64,000 bases of DNA from Leptodontidium sp. MPI-SDFR-AT-0119 (GCA_020726505.1 JAHLEZ010000040.1:346039-410038); one strand, 5' to 3'. Positions 46,700-59,711 are shown, counted from the stretch's first letter. Notes: a model not told the origin generated them from the sequence alone. A program made the numbers and translations.

Positions 46700-49150
46700 T
46701 ACTCCTGCTTTTACGCTTATTACCTTATATATACCCGACCTAACTACTTCCTTAACAACCGTCGTATTTCCGTTTAGCCTAATTCTAATTCATTAATACT
46801 TCAATTCTAGATAAAGAAGTACAGATAACTTTATATATGTTTTAGAAGTACTAACAATTAAAATCTTTATGTCGAATGCCGCTACCTCTTATGAATCACT
46901 TCTCTTCGATTTCCAACAAGTTACGTATATTCATACTTAAAGATTTAGTTATAAATATAAATTCTAAGGAATATGAGTTAGCTTAGGTTTAAGAAGCATT
47001 TACCACGTTACTGATTATATATTATATTATTTTAATAAAAGTAATCTTCTATTTTATAATAAGCGTACTATATAATAATACTTACGCGATAAATAAAGAA
47101 GTACATCTCAATCTTCACCTCTAGTATCCTCTTCCAGCTAATATTCCACTTAGTAAGACTTATTAATTAGATATAATAGCTTAAGTGTACTATTATATCG
47201 CACGAAATAGTACTTATAATATAATGTATACGGCATTAGATTCTTTAAAGCAATTAGTTATTAAAGATCTACTTACGCGAACTTTAGGGACTTTAATACT
47301 ACGATCTTCCGGATACCTTAAACCTCTTGCGCTTCCTTTTATTAAACATTTACTACTTCGTTAACTATTTCCTACTAGTATACTAAAGTCCCCTACGCCT
47401 ATTTTAGTTAACACGCTAAGGTCTTCGAAGTTAAATATATCTCTACTAAATTCGGAACTATAATTTAAAGATTAAGATAATAATATTAAGTTTAAATCGT
47501 TTAAGGTTTTTAATATAAACTAACCAAAGATTAATAAGCTAAAGATAAATAAAAATAATAATCTAATTAATCTTAACGAGTTTAACTCTATAAAAGTATT
47601 TAATAAGGAGAAGCCTACGCAAACGCGCGCGTGTAAGTGCATCGCAATTAAGTAAAAAGAAAAACAAATAATATAGTATTATAGTAAGTACCCTTTATTA
47701 TTCTCTTGGGAATCTTGTCCGACTCTAATATTTAAGATATTCCCTTTAATGTTCTCAAAAGTATTTATTTATTTGTCTCCCGAGATTCGTTTATAAGGAT
47801 ACTCTAACTTCGATCACAATTAAGACTCTCACAACCTAAAGTATTCTATCCCTATAACTGCCGTATACCTTAATAATTCTTCGCTCAGATATATTATACC
47901 CTCGTGCTTTAATACTACCATAAGACTTAAGTTTATACTTTCTTAGTATTATGTTTAGAGTTTAATAAGATAGCCTTAGTTGTGTATTCTTTTAATGTTT
48001 GAGATATGTATAACTTTATATACCCTAATATTTCTTTTGATTTAGGTTATTATTCGTTTTTATTTAATAGTGATTATTAATAGCTTGTGATTAAATACTC
48101 ATATACTACTTAAGTGTTTAATACTTATATTATTTATTATTCGCGCTACTTGGATTCTCGTTATAACTTCTTAAGCCTTAGTGTAATATTATTTTAGTTC
48201 TATTACTAGTAGATTTCTTTGTTTTATAAAAGTACAAGTTTGAGGTATACTTAAACCTAGCATCTTATGTAATATATATTTATTAATAAAAGTATATGAA
48301 CCTTTGGGAGCTCCTTATTATTAGAGTTAACTTTAATAGCAGCGCGTGTAATCTTTACTAGGAGATTTACAGCGAGTTAAAAAGAAGTATTATACGAATT
48401 ACTAAACACACGGAGCGTGTGGATGAGATGTTAATCCCTAAAGCTACTATAATAACGTAGGAAGTTAACTAATAGCGCAGTCATTTAAATATCTATTAAA
48501 TATAAACAAGCTAAAAAGAAATAGCTTGCTTATTAACGCATAAAAAGTAATTTAAGCTACTTTATACTCGCGAAAGTCTTACTACGATTAAATATATAAC
48601 GAACAAGAATTTGATTGTAGTTCCCTTGGCTATAAATCTTACGAGCAATGTAATATCCTTGTATTATATAAATATTAGTACTTCTTAAGGAGGCCGCATA
48701 CTCACAGCGCTATTAATACATCTTATCTACTCACTACTCAAATGGACGATCAAGTCTACTTAGAAGTATTCTAACTTATTATAACATTTGTCCTGTGGAA
48801 GTTAGCTTAGTTTAGTTATCTGGGACCCCTCTTGTATTTAGTCCTAATAATATCACATAACTTATTCGATGTATTGTACAAGATAAATAGGCTTTTTATA
48901 ATATATATCGGCATTATCTTAATAATAAACTAAAGTAAGAGAGTAAAGGATAGTTTCTTATATTATTATTTTTAAATATATTCGCCACGCTCTTTAATAA
49001 AATGTTCTTGTTATTACTAATTAAGATAAACGCACTTTTCTTCAAATTCACAGTTCCACCTTAATACACAAATCCAAGTAACAATTTCTCCCCGAAGCTA
49101 TTAAACGTTTATCTAAACGTTAGTCTTAGAAGACGGTAATATCAAACCGC
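46700..49150 (+). pseudogene. SNF2-like helicase gene of subtelomeric module, copy 1
   Basis: Plus-strand frame fragments parallel to copy 2 at 52800-55720. An N-terminal block ('FILKDLVININSKEYELA' near 46940-46990) leads to a conserved 'REVRLNL..YPL' like region near 47090-47150. The most telling part is near 48790-48890: 'ILTYYNICPVEVSLVQLSGTPL', with Leu-Ser-Gly-Thr-Pro-Leu matching helicase motif III of SNF2 ATPases ('LTGTPxxN'). An open stretch follows to about 49140. Walker A could not be found. Stops are TAG/TAA. It would act as a double-stranded-DNA translocase if the family call is right. Confidence 0.5.
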
Positions 49151-50244
49151 TAAGTAACTACTAATAAATATTAATATTATTAATAATATAATTTAAAGGG
49201 CCACTAAAATCTCCTAGCCAAAGATAATACCTCACTAAACTAGACTAACTTACTAACTACGTTCTAAAATAAATAATCATATATTAACCTTTTTAGTTTT
49301 AAACTCACAAATATAAGTATTCTTTTAATAAGTAATAGCCTTAAGTTTACCTCGTAATATATTATATTTTAATTACGAATTAGAAAGATAGTAAAATATA
49401 AACTTCTAGTACTAAGAAGCCTAACGAGTGTTTCTCTTTTTAACGTAAAAGAGATACGTACTTTATTTAAAAATGTAATCTAGTAACTTAAGAAGTTATT
49501 TAAGTTATATTAACAAATTCGTTCGAGCTTGTTCTTATTTTATATTTCTACGTTTTATTTATTAAACGCCTAATAAGTTCTTAAAGCCCTAGATTTAATA
49601 GATCTAGATTATAATACTAAACTTTTCATGTATCGCTATAAGTAAACTGTATCTAAAAGTATACCACTTGTCTTCTTTTTGTAATGATTTTAATTATATT
49701 AGAAAAGTTAAGCTTATTACTACTAAGGAATTCTTAACTTAGTTTAAGTTTTGAAATATTAATAGTTATATAACAGACTATAAGATCTCTAATAGCCACG
49801 TATTTAATAATTGTTATTATTAATATTTACTTAACTTATAGTTATTACTTTTATAAAAATAAACTCCTTATTTCAAAATCTACTAGTAATATCTTGTGTC
49901 GTCCCTAAATATGTAATCTAACGAATATTATTACGTCTTAGATAATAATAAAATTAAATATAATAAATAGCTTCACCGAAATACGTATTATGAGAGTGTA
50001 GTAAATTCGATGAGTGGTTTAAGAATTATGTATATAGAAAAGACACAAGATTTCTCGATTTTAAAAATTAGTTATATAATTTCTAGTAAGATTTATATTT
50101 TAACTTTATATCTTTAGGATTAGACGAAAGTATTTAAATCTATAAAATTATCAATAACTTAATGTCAAATCCCTCGTAATAAGCTCTTTGCCTATATATT
50201 AAGTCCTTGAATATAATATTCCTCGCTTTTTGTAATATAGTATT
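49151..50244. other. A+T-rich spacer between the two modules
   Basis: RIP-like, very A+T-rich, with no supported frame or repeat. It probably includes the degraded 3' end of the SNF2-like gene of copy 1. Confidence 0.35.
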
Positions 50245-50597
50245 AAAACTTCCGTCTTCAAAATGGCCTCCCTTAGCATCTAGTAAAGAAGCCTAGTAAA
50301 GTAGCCTCTAAACTTCTATCCTTAAAATGGCCTCCCTTAATATTTAGTAAAAAAGCCTGGTAAAGTAGTCTCTAAACTTCTATCCTTAAAATAGCCTCTC
50401 CTAATATCTAATAAAAAAACTTAGTTAAGGCGGCCTTCAAACTTTTATTCTCAAAATAACTTCTTCTAGTATTTAGCAAAGAAGCTTGGCAAAGTAGCCT
50501 CTAAACTTTCATCCTCAAAATAGCCTCTCTTAATATTTAATAAAGAAGCTTAATTAAGGCGGCTTCTAAACTTCCATTCTTAAAATAGCCTAGTAAG
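50245..50597. repeat. 64-bp minisatellite, about 5.5 units
   Basis: Units of about 64 bp built on CTCTAAACTTCTATCCTTAA, ATGGCCTCCCTTAATATT and AAAAAGCCTGGTAAAGTAG; the variation is mostly C/T. It lies just left of module copy 2, as the 14-bp array lies just left of copy 1. The two arrays share words such as AAAGT.GCCT. Confidence 0.85.
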
Positions 50598-50769
50598 GTA
50601 TTCTCGCCTACGCTTAACGAGTAATATTAATATTATTAAAGTTTATAAGTATATTAAATATTTATACTTTTATTACGAATGTATTATTTTGTGATTAAAA
50701 AGTAATCTTATGCCAAGCGCTTATATATAAGAACAAGAGTATATTTATATTTATGAAACAATAAACTTT

Positions 50770-51760
50770 AAATCTCGATCCTGTCCTCTAACGCTAATAT
50801 AATAATTAAGTAAATCTATAGCCCGCTGAAAATCCTCTTCGTTTTTAACTTATCTTATTTAACTTAGCTCTCTTAGTTCTTTATAAATTAAAGTTAGTCT
50901 ATTCTCTTTAATATTTATTTTATTTGCCTTAATAATATACTTAAGATTTGTGTTCTTTAGTAACTTACAAAGCTTTACTTAGCTAAGATGCTCCGCTCGA
51001 ATATTTGCATTACTTAATAAATTACACTCCTTTTCCACTAATATATAAACCCTTAATGTAATTATATCCTCTGGGCTATACTTCCCGCCCTTATACTCAA
51101 CTATAATGTTACGTTACATAAGTGCAGTCTTTAGTGTAGTCTTATATAATATACTCAATAAATCATCTATAGTCTTAGTCGATTAATTTCTACTTAATAT
51201 ACTTCTACTAGTTTAACGTCTTTTAATAAAAGGTATACTAGTATTAATCTATTACCTTGTAAGTGTTAAAAGGTTTTCTACGGCTTTAAAATGCTTAGCG
51301 TCATAATCTCGAGAGGCACTTAAACTTGCACTTCCCTTAGTATTAGCTTAATTAGACATAAGACGCGATTTTAATAAGTTCTGACTAGGGGTTTTTAATC
51401 GAGGACGGGGTATGGCGCGCTTTAAAGTAGTAGCTGACTTCGTGGATATCCCCTTTATATTAGTATTACCTTTACTATTATCTCCCTTAGCCTTTAGCTT
51501 CTGTTTCCGTACCTTCTGCTTTCATAAATAATTATATTGTCGAGTATAAATTAGTAGACATCCACGAGCTTATATAATTTTAGCTATAGACTATTCCTTA
51601 TCGCGCGATAGTCGGATTAAATCTTCTAGTATTCTTCTAATCTTATTAAACTACGTTAAAGTTAAATATAATCCCGTCGCATCTTTCTTATCTTTCTACT
51701 AAGTCTCGTACGCTTTCCTTCTTAATATCTCTAATAGTCCTTTGTTTAACTTAAAGATAC
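50770..51760 (-). pseudogene. Basic protein gene of subtelomeric module, copy 2
   Basis: Minus-strand counterpart of 44480-45900. It includes 'TLKRAIPRPRLKTPSQNLLK' (about 51370-51430), 'PEDIITLRVYILVEKE' (about 51040-51090), 'NIRAEHLAK' (about 50985-51010) and the C-terminal 'NEEDFQRAIDLLNYYISV' then 'GQDRDLKF' (50770-50850). The Asp/Phe, Ala-Ile-x-Leu-Leu-x-Tyr-Tyr and Gln-Asp-Arg-Asp-Leu pattern is shared with copy 1, which supports a real ancestral protein. It is shorter than copy 1 as far as I can read. Function unknown; nucleic-acid binding is only an inference from the basic composition. Confidence 0.5.
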
Positions 51761-52799
51761 TCTCAATTACCTAGTCTAATCCTTATTACTTCTTCGCCGC
51801 CTTAATAGGTATTTTCTTTTAAGTATCGAATTAGTGGTTCCGTTTATTCCCAAACTATACTTTTTAATAGTTAATATTTAATACAGACTAGCTTATGAAC
51901 TCTTTAGGCTAGGAGATTAAGTCGGGGTCTAGTGTTCTTACTTTTAATTAATTTATGCGCTTTATTATAAGGAAGTAAGATTTTACCTTTAGTTATTATA
52001 ATAGAATTTATATCTAAAATAAGAGTGTTATTTATAATTATCTTTCCTATAAATAGTAAAGGCCGCTTAGTGAGGTTGTTTATTAGTAGTAAGATGAGGC
52101 TGCTTTATAAAGGAAGTTTAATACCGAAAGGTTTGTAAATAACGCGAGAGGTGAAGTGTAATATTAAGTAGTTAATACTCGCAGATATAATGTAACTTAT
52201 AGTTTTTTTTAATTATTAAAATTATAAGAATAAATATAACGTGGCGCGTGTGATGTATTTAAGATGTAAGTTGTGAATTATATAAGCCGACTTTGTTGTG
52301 AAGAGGACGTTTTCTTTGCTACGATTATTTTAATTACTAGCGTGAGGCTCGACTTAAAGCGCGTAGTTATATATTAAAATAGCCTCCTTTTCTTCGTAAA
52401 AACGTCCTTATAAAAACGTCCTCGCTTAATTTAGCCTCGTTACCTTTTTCTCCTAATTAGCTCTTTTCTTTTAACACGCCCTTAAATTTAAATATAATAA
52501 TCTTAAACTTTTTTTAATTTTTTCCGCTTTGTAACAAATGTACTATTATTTGTAATAAATAAAATAATAGCTTTACCTTTTACTTTAGCGCTAGAACCGC
52601 TTTAGCACCTGCTTAAAACTATAATAATAATTTAACGCGCAGCTTTAGAAAATACGAATATAAGAGGAAACGGTCTTATTAACGTTACAAAAGTAGCAGA
52701 CGAGGAGATAATTAGTACGTATCCCCCTACTTTTATAAATTAAGTTTAATGTTTACTAAATATCTTTACTTTTACTCTTACTATCCCTATTATACCTCG
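51761..52799. other. Divergent intergenic region of module copy 2
   Basis: A+T-rich spacer between the two divergent genes. A short degenerate array of GTAAAAACGTCCTTATAAAAACGTCC type lies near 52390-52440. No supported gene. Confidence 0.35.
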
Positions 52800-55720
52800 C
52801 GTATTTCCTGTACGTATCTGATCTAAATATGGCCCCAAAATTGCGGACTTTGCGGAATACTTAATAGTTGTAAATCTACATATTAATCCTAACTTAAAAG
52901 TTATAAACACGCCCTCACAAGTCATCGAGCTTATACTAAGTCATCTACTAAAGAACGAGTACTATCAGATGCCTACTAGCAACATTAGGCCTAATTATTT
53001 AATATTTAATAAGCTACGCAAGTTCATTTTTAAAGATTTGGCGATAAATATAAATTCTAGGGAATATAAATTAGTTTAGGTTTAGGAAGTATCTACTACG
53101 TTGCCGGCTACATATTATATTATCTTAACAAAGGTAACCTTTTATTTTGCGATAAGCGCATTATATAATAATATACGCGCGATAAATAGAGAAGTACGTC
53201 TTAATCTTTACTTTTAGTATCCTCTTCTAGTTAATGTCTCACTTAATAAGACTCGTTAATTAGATGTAATAGCTAAAGTACAAAGTCGTGCTGCGCGAAG
53301 TAGTACTCGTAATTTAATGCGTATTATATTAGATTTTTTAAAGTAATTAGCTATTAAAGATTTACTTGCGTAAACTTTAAGGACTTTAATACTATAATTT
53401 CTTAGATATCCTAAAGCTTTTAAGCCTTCCTTTCTAAAATACCCTAAGTCCCCTGAGCCACTTTTAATAAGTACGCCAAAGTCTCCTTAGCTAAATATAC
53501 CTTTACTAGATTTAGAACTATAGCCTAGAGATTAAGATAATAATATTAATTTTATATAATCTAAGGTTTTTAATATAAACTAATTAACGATTAACAAGCT
53601 AAAAATAGATAAAGATAATAATCTAATTAACTTTAACGACTTTAACTTTAGAGAAGTATTTAATAAGGAGGAGCTTATGAAAGCTGACTTTAATAGTAAT
53701 ACCGCCGCGTTTTAAGAGGCGTACGATCACTAGAAAGAGATAAGCATAAATAATATAGTATAGTAGTAAGTTTCCTTTATTACTTTATTTAGAGTTTTAT
53801 TTAATTCGTATATTTAGGATACTTGACTTAATAGATTCTAAAGTTACTATGTATTTGACTCCCGAGATCTAAATACTTAAATGTAACTTTTTTAGTTACG
53901 ACCCTAATATACGCAAACTGGCCTATATTGTTAATATAAACGGATTTGCTTAAAAGTTACTTCTTGTGTAAATGTACTTTATATTTATGCTTCTCCGCTT
54001 TTGTTATAGTATAAAGGTTCATATGTTTTTAGCATTATTAATAAGTTTAGGTAAGATTATAATCGTGCTTTGTGCTTTTTATATTTAGCACGTATACAAT
54101 CTGATGTAGAATAACATTTGTCTTAATCCTAACGATTATATTAGTTAATTAAATAGAGATTGCGAAAAGCCTGGCCTTATATGTCCATAAGTAAAAGAGA
54201 TATTCACTAAGTATAGTTATTACTGCCTGTGCTACGTAGATTCTCTTAGTAGCTTCATAAAGCCTAAGTTAGGTGTAAACGTTATTTTATTATTAACTAG
54301 ATTACTTATAATTTAAGTATATGAGTTTAATTAGTGCTTAAACCCTGTAATTATTAGTCCTTATAGTAATATAAATAGCTACGAAAACAAGTGGGGATAT
54401 TCTATTACTAAGTGCCACGGATTAAGTAAGCTAACATTAAAATAATAGAAAGACCTCTATAATCGCGAGTTTCAATTCGAAGATTAGTTGCTAAATAAGC
54501 GGGATAAATTAATCTTAGGTAAACCCTTAAAGCCCTCTGTGTAAAAGCTAAGAACTATTAATAGTCGGATTATAGTCTTATTTACCCCCGACTCGATCGA
54601 GAGCAAGTTCCTGTAGCTTAATAAGTAGTATTATAGATGGAGTTATAAGCTATATGAAAAAAGTATAAATAAATATGGTCAATCTTATATTATAAATAAA
54701 AAAATATTTAAGGAAACTAAAACCTTAACTTCGCAACGCTATATTATCTTAGTTATTTATAAAAACGAATATCACCTTAGAAAAGCGTAAACTTATAATA
54801 CTGTCAAAAATATCCTTATTACTTAGCATTCGAATAGACGACTAAGTCTACGTAAAAACATTCTAACGTATTACAATATTCCTCTTATAAAAGTTAACTT
54901 AGTTTAGTTGTCTGGGACCCCTCTTATGTCCAATCTTAACGATATTATATAACTTGTTCGATTTATAATACAAAATAAGTAGGCTTCTAATCTTATACTT
55001 AAGCATTAAATAGGGAATAAGCTATAAGAGCTTAGCAAGATATAAGTATCGAATCTATTGCCCTAAAATAAAAATCCAGACTTTTTCGATAAAGTAATTT
55101 CTGAGTTGCCCCCTTTAATTAAGCGACTCTTCTTTTAGTTTACGATTAAAAGTGTTTTTATTAATTATACTTATATAATTATACCTCGTAACTTATTTTT
55201 TATATATTAGTGTATTTATTTAAGTTAATAATAAGAGATAACTTAGTAGATTACTACAGATAATTATATATATTAACTTAAAGTAAACGAGAAGAGTAAG
55301 AAACTTTTCTTATTAAGGGGTAGTAAGATTTAAGACTAAAGAGACATCAAGCTTAGAAATAGTTACTATAAGTCGCGTGTCTATGTCACCTTTTTATTCC
55401 TAGTTAATATAATTAATTCGCGAACCAAAAAACACTTTAAGTTAATAAATCGGGAGTTTATAGAGTTAACTATAAATAAAAAGGGCGAACGAAAGGCTAA
55501 GTTTAAACCTAATTAACTAGGGGATCCTTTCTTTGATAATTTGTAAGCCATTTGCGATTTATTAAGTAAACTACAAGCGTGGCTTGAGAAGTGAAAGAAG
55601 TACAATCTTCTATTTCTTAATAGCAAAGGGAAAGAATCTAAGTATATTATTACCTTATACTTTTATATTATAATATATATTTAGTTTATAATAAGTTCTT
55701 AAATCACGTCTTTTTATTTT
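52800..55720 (+). pseudogene. SNF2-like helicase gene of subtelomeric module, copy 2
   Basis: Longest readable copy. The N-terminal region reads 'SKYGPKIADFAEYLIVV' (near 52830-52880), 'PSQVIELILSHLLKNEYY' and 'KLRKFIFKDLAININSREYK' (near 53015-53075). The central part (54090-54560) is open except for TAG/TAA. The helicase part contains a motif-II-like 'LVIYKNEYHLRKAQT' (near 54750-54800, where SNF2 proteins have Asp-Glu-x-His) and motif III 'LVQLSGTPLMSNLNDIIQL' (near 54895-54960). The frame then runs to about 55680 with 'NPTNQLGDPFFDN'-like and 'ICDLLSKLQAWLEK' blocks. I see no Walker A and no helicase C-terminal lobe, so it is truncated or too degraded. The parallel with copy 1 supports a genuine gene. 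Confidence 0.55.
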
Positions 55721-56059
55721 TAATTAGTATTAAACTTGTATTAACTTATTATTATAGTAGTTAGAATATATTTAAGGTTACCTTAAAGAAGATATTATTA
55801 TCGTGACCTTAAATATACTTGAAAAGGCGCGTAGTTAGGCGCTTAAAAGGTTTTATACAGATATAAACTCCAAACTTCCCGTCAAAGACTAATCTATACA
55901 CGTAAACAGGGTTAGGCTTAGAAACAGTTAGGTGTTTAAAAAGTTAAATTTAAAATTAAAATTTAAAAAGCGTTTAAGATATAAATTATTTCTAAGTTAT
56001 AAAAAAATATTTCATAAATATTAATACTATTTAAGTATTTATTAATAAAATAATTTTAT

Positions 56060-56930
56060 GAAAAACGAATGACAAAATCCTTGTTATTAAAATTTCAGAT
56101 CTTAAAGTTTTTTTTATAATGACAAATACTTTGTTACTCGAAAGCTTTCCCCCCCTTATTGACTAGAATGACATAAATATTGTCATTTCAACTTTTTTAA
56201 TAATATTTTATTAGAATGACAGATACTTTATCACTCAAAAGCTTTTCCCTCCTTATTAACTAGAATGACATAAATATTGTCATTGTAACTTTTTTAATAA
56301 TATTTTATTAGAATGACAGATACTTTGTCACTCGAAAGCTTTCCCCCCCTTATTGACTAGAATGACATAAATATTATTATTTTAACTTTTTTAATAATAT
56401 TTTATTGGAATGACAGATACTTTGTCACTCGAAAGCTTTCCCCCCCTTATTGACTAGAATGACATAAATATTATCATTTTAACTTTTTTAATAATATTTT
56501 ATTGGAATGACAGATATTTTGTCACTCGAAAGCTTTTCCCCCCTTATTAACTAGAATGACATAAATATTGTCATTTCGACTTTTTTAATGATATTTTATT
56601 AGAATGACAGATACTTTGTCACTCGAAAGCTTTCCCCCCTTATTAACTAGAATGACATAAATATTGTTATTTCAACTTTTTTAATAATATTTTATTAAAA
56701 TGACAGATATTTTGTCACTAGAATGACATAAATATTGTCATTTTAACTTTTTTAATAATATTTTATTAGAATGACAGATACTTTGTCACTCGAAAGCTTT
56801 TCCCCCCTTATTAACTAGAATAACATAAATATTATTATTTTAACTTTTTTAATAATATTTTATTAGAATGATAGATATTTTATTACTCGAAAGCTTTCTT
56901 TTTTTTATTACTTAAAGTAATCTAAATATT
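56060..56930. repeat. 97-bp minisatellite with internal palindromes
   Basis: Eight units. The AGAATGACATAAATATT word starts at 56165, 56262, 56359, 56456, 56553, 56649, 56720 and 56817, spaced 97 bp except one 96-bp and one 71-bp (deleted) unit. Each unit holds two imperfect inverted repeats, AATGACA...TGTCATT and AATGACA...TGTCACT, and a CGAAAGCTTTCCCCCC block. Confidence 0.92.
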
Positions 56931-58204
56931 ATTTTTTTAAACTCTTATAATAGTAATTCCTAATATTTTACTAGAATAATATAAATATTATTATTTAAGT
57001 ATTATTAATAATAACCTTAATATTAAGATAATAAATATTTTATTATTCGAACTATTATTATTTTCCTTTAATTAATAACCTTAATTACTTTATGATTTCT
57101 ATTTATCTTAAAATTAGACAAATTATTAACTTTTAATTAAGTTATTATTTTTATTATAAATTAATTTTTGTATTCTTAATATTCGTATTTATTATAGTTT
57201 CATATCTTATAGGAATTTTTTCTTAGTCTTAAGTTATATTAATTTATTATATATAGTTTAAATTATTTTATAATTAACTATATTTATCTTTTTAAAGATA
57301 ACGTAAATAACGTAAGTTATTTTAAGAGACTTATATTACTTAATTTGACGTTTACTTTTTAAAACTTTAATTAGAAATTTATTATATTAATATACGTATA
57401 AAATTAAGGTTATAAATAAGTCGAAAAATTAATAATTAATTATTATTAAAAAGATTAAAATTAAAGTAATGTCTCTTATATTTTTACACTTTATAATTAA
57501 GTAAAGAAAAAACCTCGAACTAAAGAGGTATAAATAATCGATTATTATTTTTTTATTCTTGTAAATTTATACACCTTAAATATGTTCGTTTTTTATAATT
57601 ACGTAAATCGTCCTTATTATTATTATTTTCTTATACTTAATATTATAATAAAGTGAACCTATTATTTCCTTTCTGTTAATTTAAATATTATATAAATTAT
57701 TTTAAGTATTAATAATAGTAAGAAAGATATTTATAATATAGATAGGCTTGTTTAGTCTAATACGAGATAAATATAAATATTTCGCAGATTTAATTAATTT
57801 AATTTTCGAGGTATTTATATAATTAAGTAATAAGAGATAAGATTAAAGGCTAGCTAAGAAGTAGTCTTAAAGAACACTCTAAAAAGAATAATAGTAAAAA
57901 AGGTGAGGAAGATATTATTATAAAGATTAAGGAAGGCGATATAACGCGAGCTTTAATAATTATGAATATATCTTTTCTCGTAAAGTAAGGCATTCTTTTA
58001 GATATATTAATTATAAAAGAAAAAGAATAAAAGTACTTAAAGATAATATAAGGAGTTAGTAAATAAGATTACGTTTATTAGTTAAATAAGTAGTAGTATT
58101 TAGGCCTTACGTACGCTAGAGTTCTATTAATCTACAGTAGTTCCTTAGGCATTCCTTGTGTTTTCCCCGCGCCGCAGTTGTGGGGACAACGCGCCGGCCG
58201 TATT
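56931..58204. other. Very A+T-rich subtelomeric stretch
   Basis: RIP-like DNA. A plus-strand frame near 57890-58130 looks coding-like (Lys/Glu-rich then 'ALIIMNISFLVKQGILLDIL'), but I cannot delimit or identify it. A G+C-rich patch follows at 58165-58200. Confidence 0.35.
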
Positions 58205-58300
58205 ATTTTGGCATAATAATATACTAAAACAATCGCGCACGGACCCCCGCGTCGCCCCCTTAGCGCCTACTTACCTTTTAGTATACTAGTATGCTAAAAT
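58205..58300. repeat. 24-bp palindrome, two copies (one degenerate)
   Basis: A degenerate copy lies at about 58206-58230 and a good copy at 58276-58300. Half-site TTTTAGTATACT is followed by its reverse complement form AGTATGCTAAAA. The same motif recurs at 59628, 59687 and 61898. Confidence 0.75.
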
Positions 58301-58605
58301 AATTTCCCTTAAACTTATATTAATATCACTAAAATCCTCGACCCGCATTCTACTAACTAAAACTAAACTGCGTTAATATACTAATTTTACTCTTTACTAA
58401 GAATAATAAAAACCCAAATATACCTGTAAGCCGAGCTTCGATCTAACTAGTAGTGAGAAAGACTAACTTATTAGCCTCAATCTAAACCCCGCTAATATGC
58501 CTCGTCGTCGCAAAACAGCTAAGTAGGCGTCCAGCCAGCCCTTATACGTTCTAGCCGCTGCCTTACTATAGATTATTTACTGATTCTTTTAGACTTTCTT
58601 CCCCT

Positions 58606-59430
58606 ATGTCTCGACCTATCTCTCCTCTCTTCCACAAGGCCTTATCTCAAGGCGAGATCCTCGGCGACGAAACTATCTTCTATTACATTAATCTCATATA
58701 CTTAAACAATATATTAGATTAGACCTTTATGTTCTTTCCGCTCCTCCCCGCTAAGCTTTAGATTTAAATATAAAAGGAGGCTAGCTAAGATGCCATTAAC
58801 ACTGTCCGAATTCGATGTGCCGACCCCTCCTCTAAAACTAATAAGGTCGTGTCTAAATATATTATACTCAAGAAGCTTATACTATTAACCCTCTGTGAGC
58901 GTAGCCGAGTCACATACGTGGAGGTATATAAAAATACTAATTATATTTACTATAGTACTTATTTGCGGATGGATAAGGACACTTTAAGATTAATGGCAAG
59001 ATCTTATAGAGAATTCTTGTCCCTTATAAATAGTATAAATACGAACTTAGCGAAGGGACTAATTAAGTTAGAGTTGTTATTCTGGGTATACTTCTCTTAT
59101 AAGGTGAGTAAGATCAGGGTAAAGTAGAAGTTTAAGTAGAATCGCGATAGGTTCTTATAGAAGTTGTTATAGTTTGAGGGCCTAAAGTAATTGTTGTTTA
59201 TTATTAATAAAGTAAAGTAGTTTATCTGGAGACGGAATAAGACTGAGGCAGTGGACCGATTGTAGCTAGTATAGAAGAAGGCCTTTGGGAAGTCTGCGAG
59301 TCCTCCTAAGGTCAGAGGGATACTTGTGAAGTCGGAGGTAGCTAAACAGTACTCGAGTATCTCGGGATTGCGGACATATTATAGTAGACTATTCTAAGTA
59401 AGGAAAAGGGCAATTAGGAAAGTGTATTGA
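58606..59430 (+). pseudogene. Unidentified subtelomeric gene X
   Basis: A single plus-strand frame of about 275 codons from ATG 58606 to TGA 59428-59430. It is interrupted only by TAG and TAA (about 14), never by TGA before the end, which is what RIP of CAG/CAA in a once-intact gene produces. The longest clean stretch is 58849-59127. Blocks: 'FHKALSQGEILGDETIFYYI' at the start, 'VVSKYIILKKLILLTLCER', 'TYVEVYKNTNYIYYSTYLR', 'LRLMARSYREFLSLI', then a basic Lys-rich region and 'SGLRTYYSRLF' near the end. No family recognised. A palindrome lies about 300 bases upstream and two lie just downstream. Confidence 0.55.
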
Positions 59431-59627
59431 ATTTTTATTAGAAAGAAGTATATAATAGTATTATACAAGTTCTTAAGTTTTCTTAATAGTGTAATTTTCT
59501 GTGATGACTAATTATCAGTCATCGCCTTAATAACAAGATTCTAATTACTAGTACAAAACCTTCCCCTATCCGCGGTCTTTATATATGACAAGTTTCTAGT
59601 TATATACTATATAAATAGAGTCTATTG

Positions 59628-59711
59628 TTTTAGTATACTAATATACTAAAATATTCCTCCCTTACCTCGATGTCAAGAGTTTATTGTTTTAGCGTGCTAG
59701 TATACTAAAAC
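59628..59711. repeat. 24-bp palindrome pair in a 59-bp direct repeat
   Basis: Two copies, TTTTAGTATACTAATATACT plus AAAA (59628) and TTTTAGCGTGCTAGTATACT plus AAAA (59687), 59 bp apart. Each is preceded by TTATTG or CTATTG and followed by ATTCCTCC, so the whole 59-bp unit is duplicated. Confidence 0.8.

Noticed and set aside
50245..50597. Possible CRISPR-like array because of regularly spaced repeats
   Set aside because: Units are head-to-tail with no unique spacers, in a eukaryotic chromosome. This is a minisatellite.
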